18,523 nucleotides of DNA from Dehalococcoidales bacterium (GCA_016931015.1 JAFGFP010000102.1:1-18523), one strand, 5' to 3'; counted from the stretch's first letter, positions 1 through 6,484 are shown. Translations and numbers: made by a program. The notes: generated from the sequence alone by a model not told the origin.

Positions 1-710
1 CCGTGGGCGGTGCCGATTAGCTGCACCCCGCGCTCGGCGATGGTGCGGGCGGCCTGGGCCTCGAGCTCGGTGCCGATTTCGTCGATGACGATTACCTCGG
101 GCATGTGGTTCTCGACGGCTTCAATCATGACGGCGTGCTGCTTACTGGGGGTGGTAACCTGCATCCGCCGGGCGTGACCGATGGCGGGGTGGGGGATGTC
201 GCCGTCGCCGGCGATTTCGTTTGAGGTATCCACGATGATGACCCGCTTGCTGAAGTCGTCGGCCAGCACGCGGGCGGCCTCGCGGAGCATGGTGGTCTTA
301 CCCACCCCCGGCCCACCGAGAAGCAGGATGCTCTTTCCGGACTCTACCAGGTCGGCGATAACCTTGATGGTGCCGAAGACGGCCCGCCCGACCCGGCAGG
401 TCAGCCCGACAATGCGCCCCTGGCGGTTACGGATGGCCGAGATGCGGTGCAGGGTACGCTCGATGCCGGCCCGGTTATCGTCGCCGAAGTTGCTGATGCG
501 CGAGGCGACGTAGTTTAAGTCCTGCTCATCGACCTCATCGTGGTTTAAGACGATTTCCTGTTCCGGGAAACGGGCTTCGGGGGTACGACCCAGGTCGAGG
601 ACTACCTCCAAGAGCTGGTGTTTATCGCAGTGCTCCTGTAGGGGCTGGCGTATCCGGGGGGGCAGAATGTCGAGCAGCGCCTCAAGGTCGTCGGTGATTA
701 CCTTCTGCAA
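1..710 (-). CDS. R3H-type AAA ATPase (SpoIIIAA/Ycf45-like), 3' end cut off by window
   Basis: Visible part is 236 complete codons; the C-terminus, where this family carries its single-stranded nucleic-acid-binding R3H domain, lies outside the window. A Walker A motif GGPGVGKTT is at residues 132-140 and a Walker B-like VIVIDEIG at about 206-213, within a SpoIIIAA-like P-loop ATPase core. The N-terminal ~110 residues match the family's lead-in region (ILPPRIR near residue 15). I read the start as TTG at 708-710, because AGGAG at 718-722 sits 7 nt upstream and no ATG is available nearby. It follows pdxT by 14 nt and is therefore probably cotranscribed with pdxST. The cellular role of the family outside sporulation is not settled; nucleic-acid binding coupled to ATP hydrolysis is inferred from the domains. 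The family call is firm, the function is not. Confidence 0.85.
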   Translation of the reverse strand, partial: MQKVITDDLEALLDILPPRIRQPLQEHCDKHQLLEVVLDLGRTPEARFPEQEIVLNHDEVDEQDLNYVASRISNFGDDNRAGIERTLHRISAIRNRQGRIVGLTCRVGRAVFGTIKVIADLVESGKSILLLGGPGVGKTTMLREAARVLADDFSKRVIIVDTSNEIAGDGDIPHPAIGHARRMQVTTPSKQHAVMIEAVENHMPEVIVIDEIGTELEAQAARTIAERGVQLIGTAH

Positions 711-724
711 GGCCGTTCTCCTGG

Positions 725-1306
725 TTAAGATTTGCTGCCGTTAACAATGTCCACGAAGTACTTATGAAAACGCAGGTCGTCGGTTAGCTCGGGGTGAAAG
801 GCGGCGGCGAGCAGTCTCTCCTGCCGGGCGGCAACAATGGTGCTGCTGTCCAGCTGGCAGAGCGTCTCCACGCCGTCGCTAGCTTGCTCGATTATCGGGG
901 CGCGGATAAAGACGCCGGGGAAGGGCTTTTCTCCCAGGGCCGGTATGGCAAGCTCGGCCTCGAAGCTCTCTATCTGCCGGCCGAAGGCGTTACGTTTAAC
1001 CCTGATGTCCATGAGCCCCAGGGGTTTTACCTTGGGGTCGGCGGACTCCCGGGCCAGCAGTATCATCCCGGCGCAGGTTCCCATGATGGCCAGGTCCCTC
1101 TCCGCCAGATTCTTTATCCCGCCGGCCAGGTCGTAGTCCGATAGCAGCCGGCTGATGGAGGTGCTCTCCCCGCCGGGAATAACCAGCCCGTCCAAACCCA
1201 AGAGTTCTGCGGGCAGGCGGACGGGCAGGGCTTCTACTTCTAGCTTCTCGAGCGCAGCGATATGCTCAGCAAAGGCTCCTTGCACGGCAAGGACACCTAT
1301 TCTCAT
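725..1306 (-). CDS. pdxT: Pyridoxal 5'-phosphate synthase glutaminase subunit PdxT
   Basis: Class I glutamine amidotransferase that hydrolyses glutamine and channels ammonia to PdxS for vitamin B6 (PLP) synthesis by the deoxyxylulose-independent route. It has 193 residues, the usual family length. Visible features are PGGES at 44-48 (oxyanion/substrate loop), the nucleophile Cys78 in GTCAG, and the His171/Glu173 pair in FHPEL that completes the triad. The ATG at 1304-1306 is preceded by AGAGGATGG, which overlaps the end of pdxS. Only one base separates the two genes, so translation is probably coupled. All catalytic residues are present and nothing looks degraded. Confidence 0.97.
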   Translation of the reverse strand: MRIGVLAVQGAFAEHIAALEKLEVEALPVRLPAELLGLDGLVIPGGESTSISRLLSDYDLAGGIKNLAERDLAIMGTCAGMILLARESADPKVKPLGLMDIRVKRNAFGRQIESFEAELAIPALGEKPFPGVFIRAPIIEQASDGVETLCQLDSSTIVAARQERLLAAAFHPELTDDLRFHKYFVDIVNGSKS

Positions 1307-1307
1307 G

Positions 1308-2189
1308 TTACCATCCTCTAGATGCCAGTAGTTCTTCGCTGGGAATCTGCTTTATATCCAACCCCGGCATGGCTTCACCCAGCTTTTTGGAGACCTCGGC
1401 GATGATTTTCGGGTCTTGGTAGTGAGTGGTCGCCTTGACGATGGCCTTGGCTCTGGGCTCCGGGTTGGAGGACTTAAAGATGCCGGAACCCACGAAGACC
1501 CCGTCGGCGCCGAGCTGCATCATCAGGGCGGCATCGGCGGGGGTGGCCACGCCGCCGGCGGCGAAGTTGACCACAGGCAGCTTACCGCTTTTGTGTAGCT
1601 CCTCTACCAGAGCGAAGGGAGCCCCCATCTCCTTGGCCTTAGCCATCAGCTCTTCCTGGGGGGTAGACACCAGCTTACGGATGCCGTCCATAACGGCGCG
1701 CATATGCCGCACCGCCTCGACGATATTGCCGGTGCCGGCTTCCCCCTTGGTTCTAATCATGGCGGCGCCTTCCCCGATGCGTCTCAGGGCTTCGCCCAGG
1801 TCGCGGCAGCCGCAGACGAAGGGTACTTTGAAGTCGTGCTTCCAGACGTGGTAGGCTTCGTCGGCGGGGGTGAGCACCTCGGACTCGTCAATGTAGTCAA
1901 CGCCCAGGGCTTCCAGTGCCTGAGCCTCGACGAAGTGCCCGATGCGGCACTTGGCCATCACCGGTATCGAGACCGCCTTCATGATGGCTTCGATGACGGT
2001 GGGGTCGGCCATGCGGGCCACCCCGCCCGCCGCCCGGATGTCGGCGGGGACTCTCTCCAGGGCCATCACGGCGCAGGCGCCGGCTTCCTCAGCGATTTTG
2101 GCGTGCTCCGGGGTGACCACGTCCATAATCACGCCGCCCTTGAGCATCTGGGCCAGGCCGGTCTTAACCTTCCAGGTGCCGGTTTCCAT
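1308..2189 (-). CDS. pdxS: Pyridoxal 5'-phosphate synthase lyase subunit PdxS
   Basis: Synthase subunit of the PdxS/PdxT complex. It condenses ribose 5-phosphate, glyceraldehyde 3-phosphate and ammonia into PLP in the cytoplasm. The 293 residues cover the whole (beta/alpha)8 barrel. Asp23, Lys80 (in VMAKCRIGH) and Lys148 (in IRTKGEAGTGN) correspond to the catalytic aspartate and two lysines of the family, and the phosphate-binding glycine segments (NFAAGGVATPADAA, GADGVFVGSGIF) are intact. The ATG at 2187-2189 follows GGGAGG with good spacing. It is first in the pdxS-pdxT-ATPase unit and is driven by the promoter at 2234-2262. No oddities seen. Confidence 0.98.
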   Translation of the reverse strand: METGTWKVKTGLAQMLKGGVIMDVVTPEHAKIAEEAGACAVMALERVPADIRAAGGVARMADPTVIEAIMKAVSIPVMAKCRIGHFVEAQALEALGVDYIDESEVLTPADEAYHVWKHDFKVPFVCGCRDLGEALRRIGEGAAMIRTKGEAGTGNIVEAVRHMRAVMDGIRKLVSTPQEELMAKAKEMGAPFALVEELHKSGKLPVVNFAAGGVATPADAALMMQLGADGVFVGSGIFKSSNPEPRAKAIVKATTHYQDPKIIAEVSKKLGEAMPGLDIKQIPSEELLASRGW

Positions 2190-2233
2190 ATTTAGTCGCC
2201 TCCCTGTAGCCTCAATATTCCGGTTACAAGTAT

Positions 2234-2262
2234 ATTTTACTCTTGTTTAATTAGCTTAGCAA
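2234..2262 (-). promoter_or_regulatory. Predicted sigma70-type promoter for pdxST
   Basis: On the minus strand, TTGCTA (2257-2262, 4/6 to consensus) is followed after 17 nt by TAAAAT (2234-2239, 5/6). This lies in the 82-nt gap between the orphan gene and pdxS and gives a short leader of about 35-40 nt. No PdxR site or riboswitch was recognised in the gap. This is a prediction from consensus matching only. Confidence 0.5.
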
Positions 2263-2271
2263 ACAGCCGAT

Positions 2272-2796
2272 TTAGGTGTTTGAAGACTCGCTTTCATTTA
2301 GCTTATAGAATTCCCTTTCCAATTCCTTAATAACCCATTTGGGAATCTTGTTGCGATATAACTTACCTGAGGATGCTTGAAAATATACCCATTTTAGGTC
2401 TTGAGGAACCCTCATTCCCTCTCTTAAGGTTTTGAGTAGCAATTGCATATCTGACCATTGAATAATTGACTTACCGTTGTCCAGCTGATACGGGAAGCTA
2501 TAACCTACTTGTGGGGTCACATGAAGTTTCCCCAACTCCTTTTTCTTGTATAGGAGGCCGAAGGTTGAAATGGTTACTGGTTGGGAATGTGGGTTGGTGG
2601 CCTCTAGAAAGAGGTATCTCGTATTATCTTCTATGCCAGAATGTATAAAACCCAAAGATGCCTTGCAGCGAATAAGTGGTCTATTAACATACCAGCGAAA
2701 TATTTCAACGATGAGTATTGCAATTCCTCCTCCTATACCACCTCCGAGGGCAGGCCAGAAGACGTCGGGGACATTAGCTAGATTTGGCGCAGGCAT
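2272..2796 (-). CDS. Orphan membrane-anchored protein, AT-rich, function unknown
   Basis: I do not recognise this 174-residue protein. Residues ~12-38 form one hydrophobic segment with a glycine-rich GGGIGGG stretch, likely a membrane anchor, followed by a ~135-residue soluble domain. That domain contains a beta-rich patch (YLFLEATNPHSQPVTISTFG, ~61-80) and a lysine- and aromatic-rich C-terminal part (WVYFQASSGKLYRN...PKWVIKEL). The beta patch resembles Ig-like or sheet domains that respond to surface or stress inputs, but this is only a resemblance. Sampled lines of the gene are about 35-40% G+C, well below its neighbours, suggesting transfer from elsewhere. It has its own promoter (extended -10 at 2828-2836) and a strong Shine-Dalgarno AAGGAG 8 nt before the ATG at 2794-2796. 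Neighbours are metabolic and redox genes, so context gives no functional hint. Confidence 0.75.
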   Translation of the reverse strand: MPAPNLANVPDVFWPALGGGIGGGIAILIVEIFRWYVNRPLIRCKASLGFIHSGIEDNTRYLFLEATNPHSQPVTISTFGLLYKKKELGKLHVTPQVGYSFPYQLDNGKSIIQWSDMQLLLKTLREGMRVPQDLKWVYFQASSGKLYRNKIPKWVIKELEREFYKLNESESSNT

Positions 2797-2800
2797 AATT

Positions 2801-2818
2801 AACTCTCCTTTCGGAGTT
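2801..2818 (-). promoter_or_regulatory. Small hairpin enclosing the ribosome binding site of the orphan gene
   Basis: On the minus strand the sequence AACTCC-GAAA-GGAG-A-GTT can fold so that the Shine-Dalgarno GGAG pairs with CTCC across a GNRA-type GAAA tetraloop, extended by AAC/GTT past one bulged A. The stem is short (4 bp plus 3 bp), so it would only partly occlude ribosome access. Its role in control is inferred. Confidence 0.35.
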
Positions 2819-2827
2819 TATGAGTGA

Positions 2828-2836
2828 ATTATACCA
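2828..2836 (-). promoter_or_regulatory. Extended -10 promoter for the orphan gene
   Basis: The minus strand reads TGGTATAAT, a perfect TATAAT at 2828-2833 with the TGn extension just upstream. No good -35 lies 16-18 nt further up, which is typical of extended -10 promoters. The predicted transcript would start about 25 nt before the ATG. Confidence 0.55.
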
Positions 2837-2884
2837 TCACCACCATTTTTGTTTGGGAGGGTTTAATGTGGGGCTCGAAGGATA

Positions 2885-3217
2885 TTAACCCTTCTCTTCT
2901 TCTTCCCCCATCTCCTCTTTCCCCCAGTTCTGCATCAGCTCCTTGATGCGCTGGGCGAGCTTGGGGTTGGCGCGCAGGCGGTCGATGAAGACGGGGCAGC
3001 TCTCCAGGAGCGAGTTCTGGGCGGCGGTAGCCATGCTGGAGAGCAGGTTCTGCATGTTGAGGTCGAAGGCCGCCGAGTTCTCCATGCCCGGCGTCGTTTG
3101 CTCCAGTTGGCGGCGGATGTCCTCGGCCGTGAATCTCATGGGCAGGATGCAAGCCTTGTACCACGGGCACTCCTTGCACTGGATTATGCCGTGGGCTTCA
3201 CCTAAAACGTCACTCAT
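2885..3217 (-). CDS. Small four-cysteine protein of the CcdA/TlpA operon, function unknown
   Basis: 110 residues. I chose the ATG at 3215-3217 because GAGGAG, overlapping the TGA stop of the thioredoxin-like gene, lies at good distance; an upstream in-frame ATG at 3247 would lack this signal. Cys14, Cys17 and Cys23 (CKECPWYKAC) near the N-terminus and Cys74 (ESCPVF) in the middle could together bind a metal, either zinc or an iron-sulfur cluster. Most of the rest is predicted helical, ending in an acidic tail (EEMGEEEEKG). There is no signal peptide or membrane segment, so it is probably cytoplasmic. It is the last gene of a unit starting with ccdA, 13 nt behind the lipoprotein thioredoxin, which suggests a link to thiol or metal chemistry. 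The family is not recognised and no function is asserted. Confidence 0.8.
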   Translation of the reverse strand: MSDVLGEAHGIIQCKECPWYKACILPMRFTAEDIRRQLEQTTPGMENSAAFDLNMQNLLSSMATAAQNSLLESCPVFIDRLRANPKLAQRIKELMQNWGKEEMGEEEEKG

Positions 3218-3230
3218 CCAGAATCTCTCC

Positions 3231-3758
3231 TCAGGACATGATTTCACTCAGCCGGCTTTCGATGGCAGCCTTGGACGGAAAACCACCGATTACTTTCACC
3301 TTTAGTATACCGTCCTTGTCGATGAAAAAGGTGGTTGGGATACCAGATACGCCGTATTTCTGAGATACGCCCCCGTCGCTGTCGAGCAGCACGGGCAGGG
3401 TAAGGTGGTTCTCCTCCAGGTAGTCTGCCACCGTGGAGGCATTCTGCCCGATGTTGATGGTCAGCAGCACGAGCACGCTGTCCTTATTTTCGTTATACAC
3501 TGCTTCCAGGTAGGGCATCTCTTCGCGGCAGGGGGGGCAGCCGGTATTCCAGAAGTTGACGACCACCGGGCTGCCTTTGAGGTCGCTTAAGGAGACGGAC
3601 TCGCCGTCGAGGTCGGGCAGCGTAAAGTCCGGCGCCGGTTTGCCGATGGTGGCCACCGACGGGCTCTGGTCACCGCCGGAGCATCCGGCTGTCAAAAGAG
3701 CCGGCATCAGCAGCAGGGCCGAGGTTATTATGAGTACCCTTTTTAGTGTCTTCTTCAT
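3231..3758 (-). CDS. TlpA/ResA-like thioredoxin-fold lipoprotein
   Basis: 175 residues from the ATG at 3756-3758, which is preceded by a GGGGGGA ribosome site; a longer start at 3806 would overlap ccdA without a good site. Residues 1-25 are a lipoprotein signal peptide (basic MKKTLKR, hydrophobic core) ending in LTAGC, so Cys26 is the likely lipidated residue and the protein sits on the outer face of the membrane. The AhpC/TlpA fold follows, with APDFTLPDLDG at 42-52, the active site CPPC at Cys74/Cys77 and the cis-proline Pro141 in SGIPTTF. TlpA/ResA-type proteins keep exported proteins or apocytochromes reduced and are themselves reduced by CcdA, encoded immediately upstream. No cytochrome c maturation gene is visible here, so its client is unknown. 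Confidence 0.92.
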   Translation of the reverse strand: MKKTLKRVLIITSALLLMPALLTAGCSGGDQSPSVATIGKPAPDFTLPDLDGESVSLSDLKGSPVVVNFWNTGCPPCREEMPYLEAVYNENKDSVLVLLTINIGQNASTVADYLEENHLTLPVLLDSDGGVSQKYGVSGIPTTFFIDKDGILKVKVIGGFPSKAAIESRLSEIMS

Positions 3759-3777
3759 ATATCTAAATCCCCCCGAA

Positions 3778-3790
3778 GCTAATTTTAGCA
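3778..3790 (-). promoter_or_regulatory. Palindrome and possible internal extended -10 before the TlpA-like gene
   Basis: In the 37-nt gap after ccdA, the minus strand holds the palindrome GCTAAAATTAGC (3778-3789) which overlaps TGCTAAAAT (3782-3790), a match to an extended -10 (TGnTATAAT). It could be an internal promoter with an overlapping operator, or just AT-rich spacer. The evidence is pattern only. Confidence 0.3.
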
Positions 3791-3795
3791 TTAAA

Positions 3796-4482
3796 CTAAG
3801 CGGCAAGCAAAGTTAGTCGTCCCATGACGATGGCAATCCCCAGCCCGATGAGAAAGCCACCGCTTACGATGTAGATTACCTTGGAGTAGCGGCTGATGCG
3901 CTTTAGGAAGGGGGCCACCGCATCGAAGGCGGCCCCGATGATGAGAAAGGGAATCCCCAGTCCCAGCGAGTAGATAGCCAAAAGGGAGGCGCCGCGCAGG
4001 GCGGTCTCCGAGACCATGGCCAGCATCAGGATGCCCCCCAGGGCGTAACCGACGCAGGGCGTCCAGGCAAGGGCGAATATGGCGCCGGTCAGAAAGGAGC
4101 GCAGGTAGCCGGTGGCGCTGCTCTGGCGGGGGGCGAGGCGCTTCTGGAAGTTGAGCCGGGGCACCTTCTGGGCCGCCAGCATCAGGGCTCCGAAGACTAT
4201 AATTACGATACCGGCCACCTTCTGGATAGTGCCCAGGTGGGCGCTGATGGCCAGACCGGCCAGTCCGGCGCTGGCGCCCAGGATAACGAAAAGCACGGTA
4301 AAGCCGACCACGAAAGCCAGGGAGTGGAGGAATATGTGGGCGGTTCTTTTATCGGTCTTGGCTTCGAGGATTTCGGGGCCGGCCAGGCTGGCCAGATATA
4401 CCGGCACCATAGGCAGCACGCAGGGTGATAGGAAAGACAGGAGACCGGCGACAAAGGCGGCTAGAACTGAGATATCTTCCAT
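3796..4482 (-). CDS. ccdA: CcdA/DsbD-type transmembrane thiol electron transporter
   Basis: 228 residues with about six membrane helices. The two membrane cysteines of the family are present: Cys21 in LSPCVLPMVP and Cys143 in WTPCVGYALGG. CcdA moves electrons from cytoplasmic thioredoxin across the membrane to extracytoplasmic thioredoxin-like proteins, here most likely the lipoprotein encoded next. The length fits CcdA rather than full DsbD, which carries extra soluble domains. The ATG at 4480-4482 is the only sensible start (an in-frame stop lies just upstream), yet the nearest Shine-Dalgarno, AGGA, ends only 3 nt before it, which is unusually close. The predicted promoter would start the transcript within a few bases of the ATG, so initiation may be nearly leaderless. 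Confidence 0.93.
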   Translation of the reverse strand: MEDISVLAAFVAGLLSFLSPCVLPMVPVYLASLAGPEILEAKTDKRTAHIFLHSLAFVVGFTVLFVILGASAGLAGLAISAHLGTIQKVAGIVIIVFGALMLAAQKVPRLNFQKRLAPRQSSATGYLRSFLTGAIFALAWTPCVGYALGGILMLAMVSETALRGASLLAIYSLGLGIPFLIIGAAFDAVAPFLKRISRYSKVIYIVSGGFLIGLGIAIVMGRLTLLAA

Positions 4483-4491
4483 ACTTCCTAA

Positions 4492-4520
4492 ATATTAGAT
4501 AGTAGTATCATCAATGTTAA
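4492..4520 (-). promoter_or_regulatory. Predicted promoter for the ccdA operon
   Basis: Minus-strand TTAACA (4515-4520, 5/6), a 17-nt spacer, then TAATAT (4492-4497, 4/6). The inferred transcription start near 4485 is only about 3 nt before the ccdA ATG. It lies in the 132-nt divergent gap shared with the RecB-like nuclease gene. Confidence 0.45.
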
Positions 4521-4569
4521 CCGATTTGGACATGAATTGGCAAGGCGGGTTTTTAAGGTCGGCGCGGCC

Positions 4570-4599
4570 TGGAAATAGACCGCCGGCTCGCTGTAGAAT
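4570..4599 (+). promoter_or_regulatory. Possible promoter for the RecB-like nuclease gene
   Basis: TGGAAA (4570-4575, 4/6) and TAGAAT (4594-4599, 5/6) are separated by 18 nt, just upstream of the AGGAG ribosome site of the gene at 4615. The -35 match is weak. Confidence 0.3.
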
Positions 4600-4614
4600 A
4601 GGGCAGGAGATAAG

Positions 4615-5763
4615 ATGGCGAGACCGCTCAGTTACACCCAGATTTCCCTGTATCAGGCCTGCCCTTTAAGCTATAAGCTGCAGTATATCGATGGTCTGAG
4701 GCCCAAGGACAAGTGGTATTTCAGCTTCGGGAGCACCCTGCACCTCTGCGCGGAGTACCTCTTTAAGGTTAAGGTGCCCCCGCCGCCGTCGCTGGAGGCG
4801 TTGCTCGATTTCTACGAGGCTAAGTGGCTCTCTCAGGGGTACGAATCGGCGGAAGAGGAGGCGAAGTACCGGGCCTACGGGCGGGAGATACTGACCCGGT
4901 TCTGGGAGATTCATCACCCCGCTTTCCGGATGCCCCTGGCGGTAGAGCACCTGTTTTACATTGATGTTGAAGGTGTGAAGCTGAGAGGCTATATCGACCG
5001 GGTGGACAAGCTGGAGAGCGGCGGCCTGTCTATCGTCGATTACAAGAGCAGTCAGAACCTGTTTACCGTGGACGACTTAAGTCAAGACCTCCAGCTAACG
5101 CTGTATCAGCTGGCGGTGCAGCAAATCTGGCAGCTCCCCGTGGAGAGGTTGACCCTGTACCACCTCAGGTCGAACACCCCGTGTAGCTGCGGGCCCAGGG
5201 AGCCGGCGCAACTGGAGGCCGCCCGACGGCTGGTGCTTACCGTCGCCGAGAATATCGCCCGGGGTGAATTCCCGGCGGTCGAGAACCAGTACTGCCCCTG
5301 TGACTTTCCGGAGTACTGCCCCTACTACCGCCATCAGTACCTGGCGGCCGGGCCGGGGCCGGTGAAGCAGGGCGTCCTGCCGGGGCTGGTAGCCGCCGAA
5401 GCGGTCGAGGAGTACGTGGCGCTTCAATCGGAGATAAAGGAGCTTGAGTCACGGCTCGACGAGCTGAGGCAGGTGATTATCGACTTCTGCCAGGCCGAGG
5501 GGATAAACCGCGTCTTCGGAGAGGAGCACGCCGTTACCTATAAGATGACGGAGAAGACCGGCTTCGATGAAGAGGCCGTCCGGGCTTTACTGGAGCCGGT
5601 GGGGCTGTGGCCGCAGGTACTCGGCCTCGACCCCGCCCGGCTGAGACAGCTCCTTAACGACGAGGGGGTCGCCGGGGATATTAGAAACCGGATACAAGCT
5701 CTAAAGCAGGTGGTGGCTACCTTTCCCCGGCTTTCGGTGCGAAAGCTGACTAAAGAAGAGTAG
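4615..5763 (+). CDS. Stand-alone PD-(D/E)XK nuclease, RecB/Cas4-like, with predicted Fe-S cluster
   Basis: 382 residues. The first ~245 form a RecB-type PD-(D/E)XK nuclease domain: an N-terminal SYTQISLYQACP with Cys16, His43 (motif I), Asp128 in GYIDRVD, Asp142 and Lys144 in VDYKSS, and the Q160/Y164 segment (QLTLYQLA). Cys16 plus Cys227, Cys229 and Cys235 (YCPCDFPEYCPYY) match the split four-cysteine 4Fe-4S arrangement of AddB and Cas4 nucleases. The last ~135 residues are a coiled coil (~264-292) and an extra domain not seen in Cas4. ATG at 4615 has AGGAG 6 nt upstream. There are no cas genes and no addA or other helicase partner beside it, so it is a solitary nuclease, likely in DNA repair or end processing. 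Nuclease class is well supported, biological role inferred. Confidence 0.88.
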   Translation: MARPLSYTQISLYQACPLSYKLQYIDGLRPKDKWYFSFGSTLHLCAEYLFKVKVPPPPSLEALLDFYEAKWLSQGYESAEEEAKYRAYGREILTRFWEIHHPAFRMPLAVEHLFYIDVEGVKLRGYIDRVDKLESGGLSIVDYKSSQNLFTVDDLSQDLQLTLYQLAVQQIWQLPVERLTLYHLRSNTPCSCGPREPAQLEAARRLVLTVAENIARGEFPAVENQYCPCDFPEYCPYYRHQYLAAGPGPVKQGVLPGLVAAEAVEEYVALQSEIKELESRLDELRQVIIDFCQAEGINRVFGEEHAVTYKMTEKTGFDEEAVRALLEPVGLWPQVLGLDPARLRQLLNDEGVAGDIRNRIQALKQVVATFPRLSVRKLTKEE

Positions 5764-5788
5764 TTTTTTACTCCCTGACGCTTACGGC

Positions 5789-6106
5789 CTAGACAATGGT
5801 GTCGAGCTTGGCCTGGAGAACCCGCTCGGGGACGGCCCCGATAACGGTATCGGCGACCTCGCCGTTCTTAAAGAACATCAGGGTGGGGATAGACATCACC
5901 CGGTATTTGGCCGCGGTCAGCGGGTTCTCGTCGACGTTGAGGCGGCAGAACTTGGCCTTACCGTCGTACTTTGCCTCCAGGCTCTCGATGATGGGGGCCA
6001 CCATGCGGCAGGGGCCGCACCACGGCGCCCACAGGTCTAAGAGCACCGGCAGGCTGGACTTTATGACCTCGCTCTCGAAGGTCTGGTCGGAAACATCAAT
6101 TACCAT
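5789..6106 (-). CDS. trxA: Thioredoxin
   Basis: 105 residues from the ATG at 6104-6106, the usual thioredoxin length. A longer reading frame exists upstream but adds a non-homologous tail and is rejected. The active site is WCGPC with Cys30/Cys33 and the cis-proline is Pro74 in SIPTLMFF. An extra cysteine is at 54. It is the cytoplasmic disulfide reductant that would normally be recharged by thioredoxin reductase and would feed CcdA. AAGGAG lies 12 nt before the ATG, a rather long spacing. It converges with the RecB-like nuclease gene, with 25 nt between the two stops, and is transcribed alone from the promoter at 6145-6174. Confidence 0.95.
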   Translation of the reverse strand: MVIDVSDQTFESEVIKSSLPVLLDLWAPWCGPCRMVAPIIESLEAKYDGKAKFCRLNVDENPLTAAKYRVMSIPTLMFFKNGEVADTVIGAVPERVLQAKLDTIV

Positions 6107-6144
6107 AGTATCTCGGCTCTCCTTAGATTCTCGTTCCTCAGTCC

Positions 6145-6174
6145 ATAGTAACGTCTTTTGCTTTGCCGAGTCAA
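6145..6174 (-). promoter_or_regulatory. Predicted trxA promoter
   Basis: Minus-strand TTGACT (6169-6174, 5/6), an 18-nt spacer, then TACTAT (6145-6150, 4/6), followed by a leader of about 35 nt to the trxA ATG. Confidence 0.5.
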
Positions 6175-6195
6175 GGTATCCAGGGCAGGCTAATG

Positions 6196-6224
6196 TTGAC
6201 CTTGAGCCGAAAAACAATTAGACT
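6196..6224 (+). promoter_or_regulatory. Predicted promoter for the FmdB-DUF763 operon
   Basis: TTGACC (6196-6201, 5/6), a 17-nt spacer, then TAGACT (6219-6224, 4/6), just before the AGGAG ribosome site of the gene at 6242. It is divergent from the trxA promoter, with only 21 nt between the two -35 boxes. Confidence 0.45.
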
Positions 6225-6241
6225 GATAGCAGGAGAGAAAA

Positions 6242-6472
6242 ATGCCGTTATACGAGTATCTTTGCGATAAGTGCGGTCACAAGTTCGAGCTGTTGCGTGC
6301 CCTGAGCGACTCGGGCGAGGCGGCTCCCTGCCCCCGCTGTCAGAGTCCGGCGAAGCGGGTGCTTTCCTCCTTCGCCTCCTTTTCCAAGGATAGCAGCGGC
6401 CAGAGTACTCCCGTGGGGGGCAGCTCCTGCTCCAGTTGCAGTTCTACCAGCTGTGATAGCTGTCATCTATAG
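6242..6472 (+). CDS. FmdB-family zinc ribbon protein with extra cysteine tail
   Basis: 76 residues. The first half is the FmdB zinc ribbon: MPLYEYLCDKCGHKFE with Cys8/Cys11, and Cys30/Cys33 in CPRC, making one four-cysteine zinc site. FmdB was named as a putative regulator of formamidase or amidase genes, but the biochemical role of the family is poorly known. The C-terminal part is Ser/Gly-rich with four more cysteines (63, 66, 71, 74; CSSC...CDSC), enough for a second metal site. The ATG follows AGGAG closely. The stop is 12 nt before the DUF763 start, so the two genes are cotranscribed and possibly functionally linked. Confidence 0.9.
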   Translation: MPLYEYLCDKCGHKFELLRALSDSGEAAPCPRCQSPAKRVLSSFASFSKDSSGQSTPVGGSSCSSCSSTSCDSCHL

Positions 6473-6484
6473 CTAGAGGTGGGT

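Noticed and set aside
2829..3179. 116-codon minus-strand frame overlapping the four-cysteine gene
   Set aside because: Its product is a compositionally odd frame-shifted reading of the same region; the overlapping frame has conserved-looking cysteines and a ribosome site.
4615..5763. The RecB-like nuclease as a CRISPR Cas4
   Set aside because: No CRISPR repeats or other cas genes in the window, the protein is about twice the length of Cas4 and has an extra coiled-coil tail.
6107..6217. N-terminal extension of trxA to 6217
   Set aside because: It adds 37 residues with no thioredoxin similarity and runs through the predicted trxA promoter.
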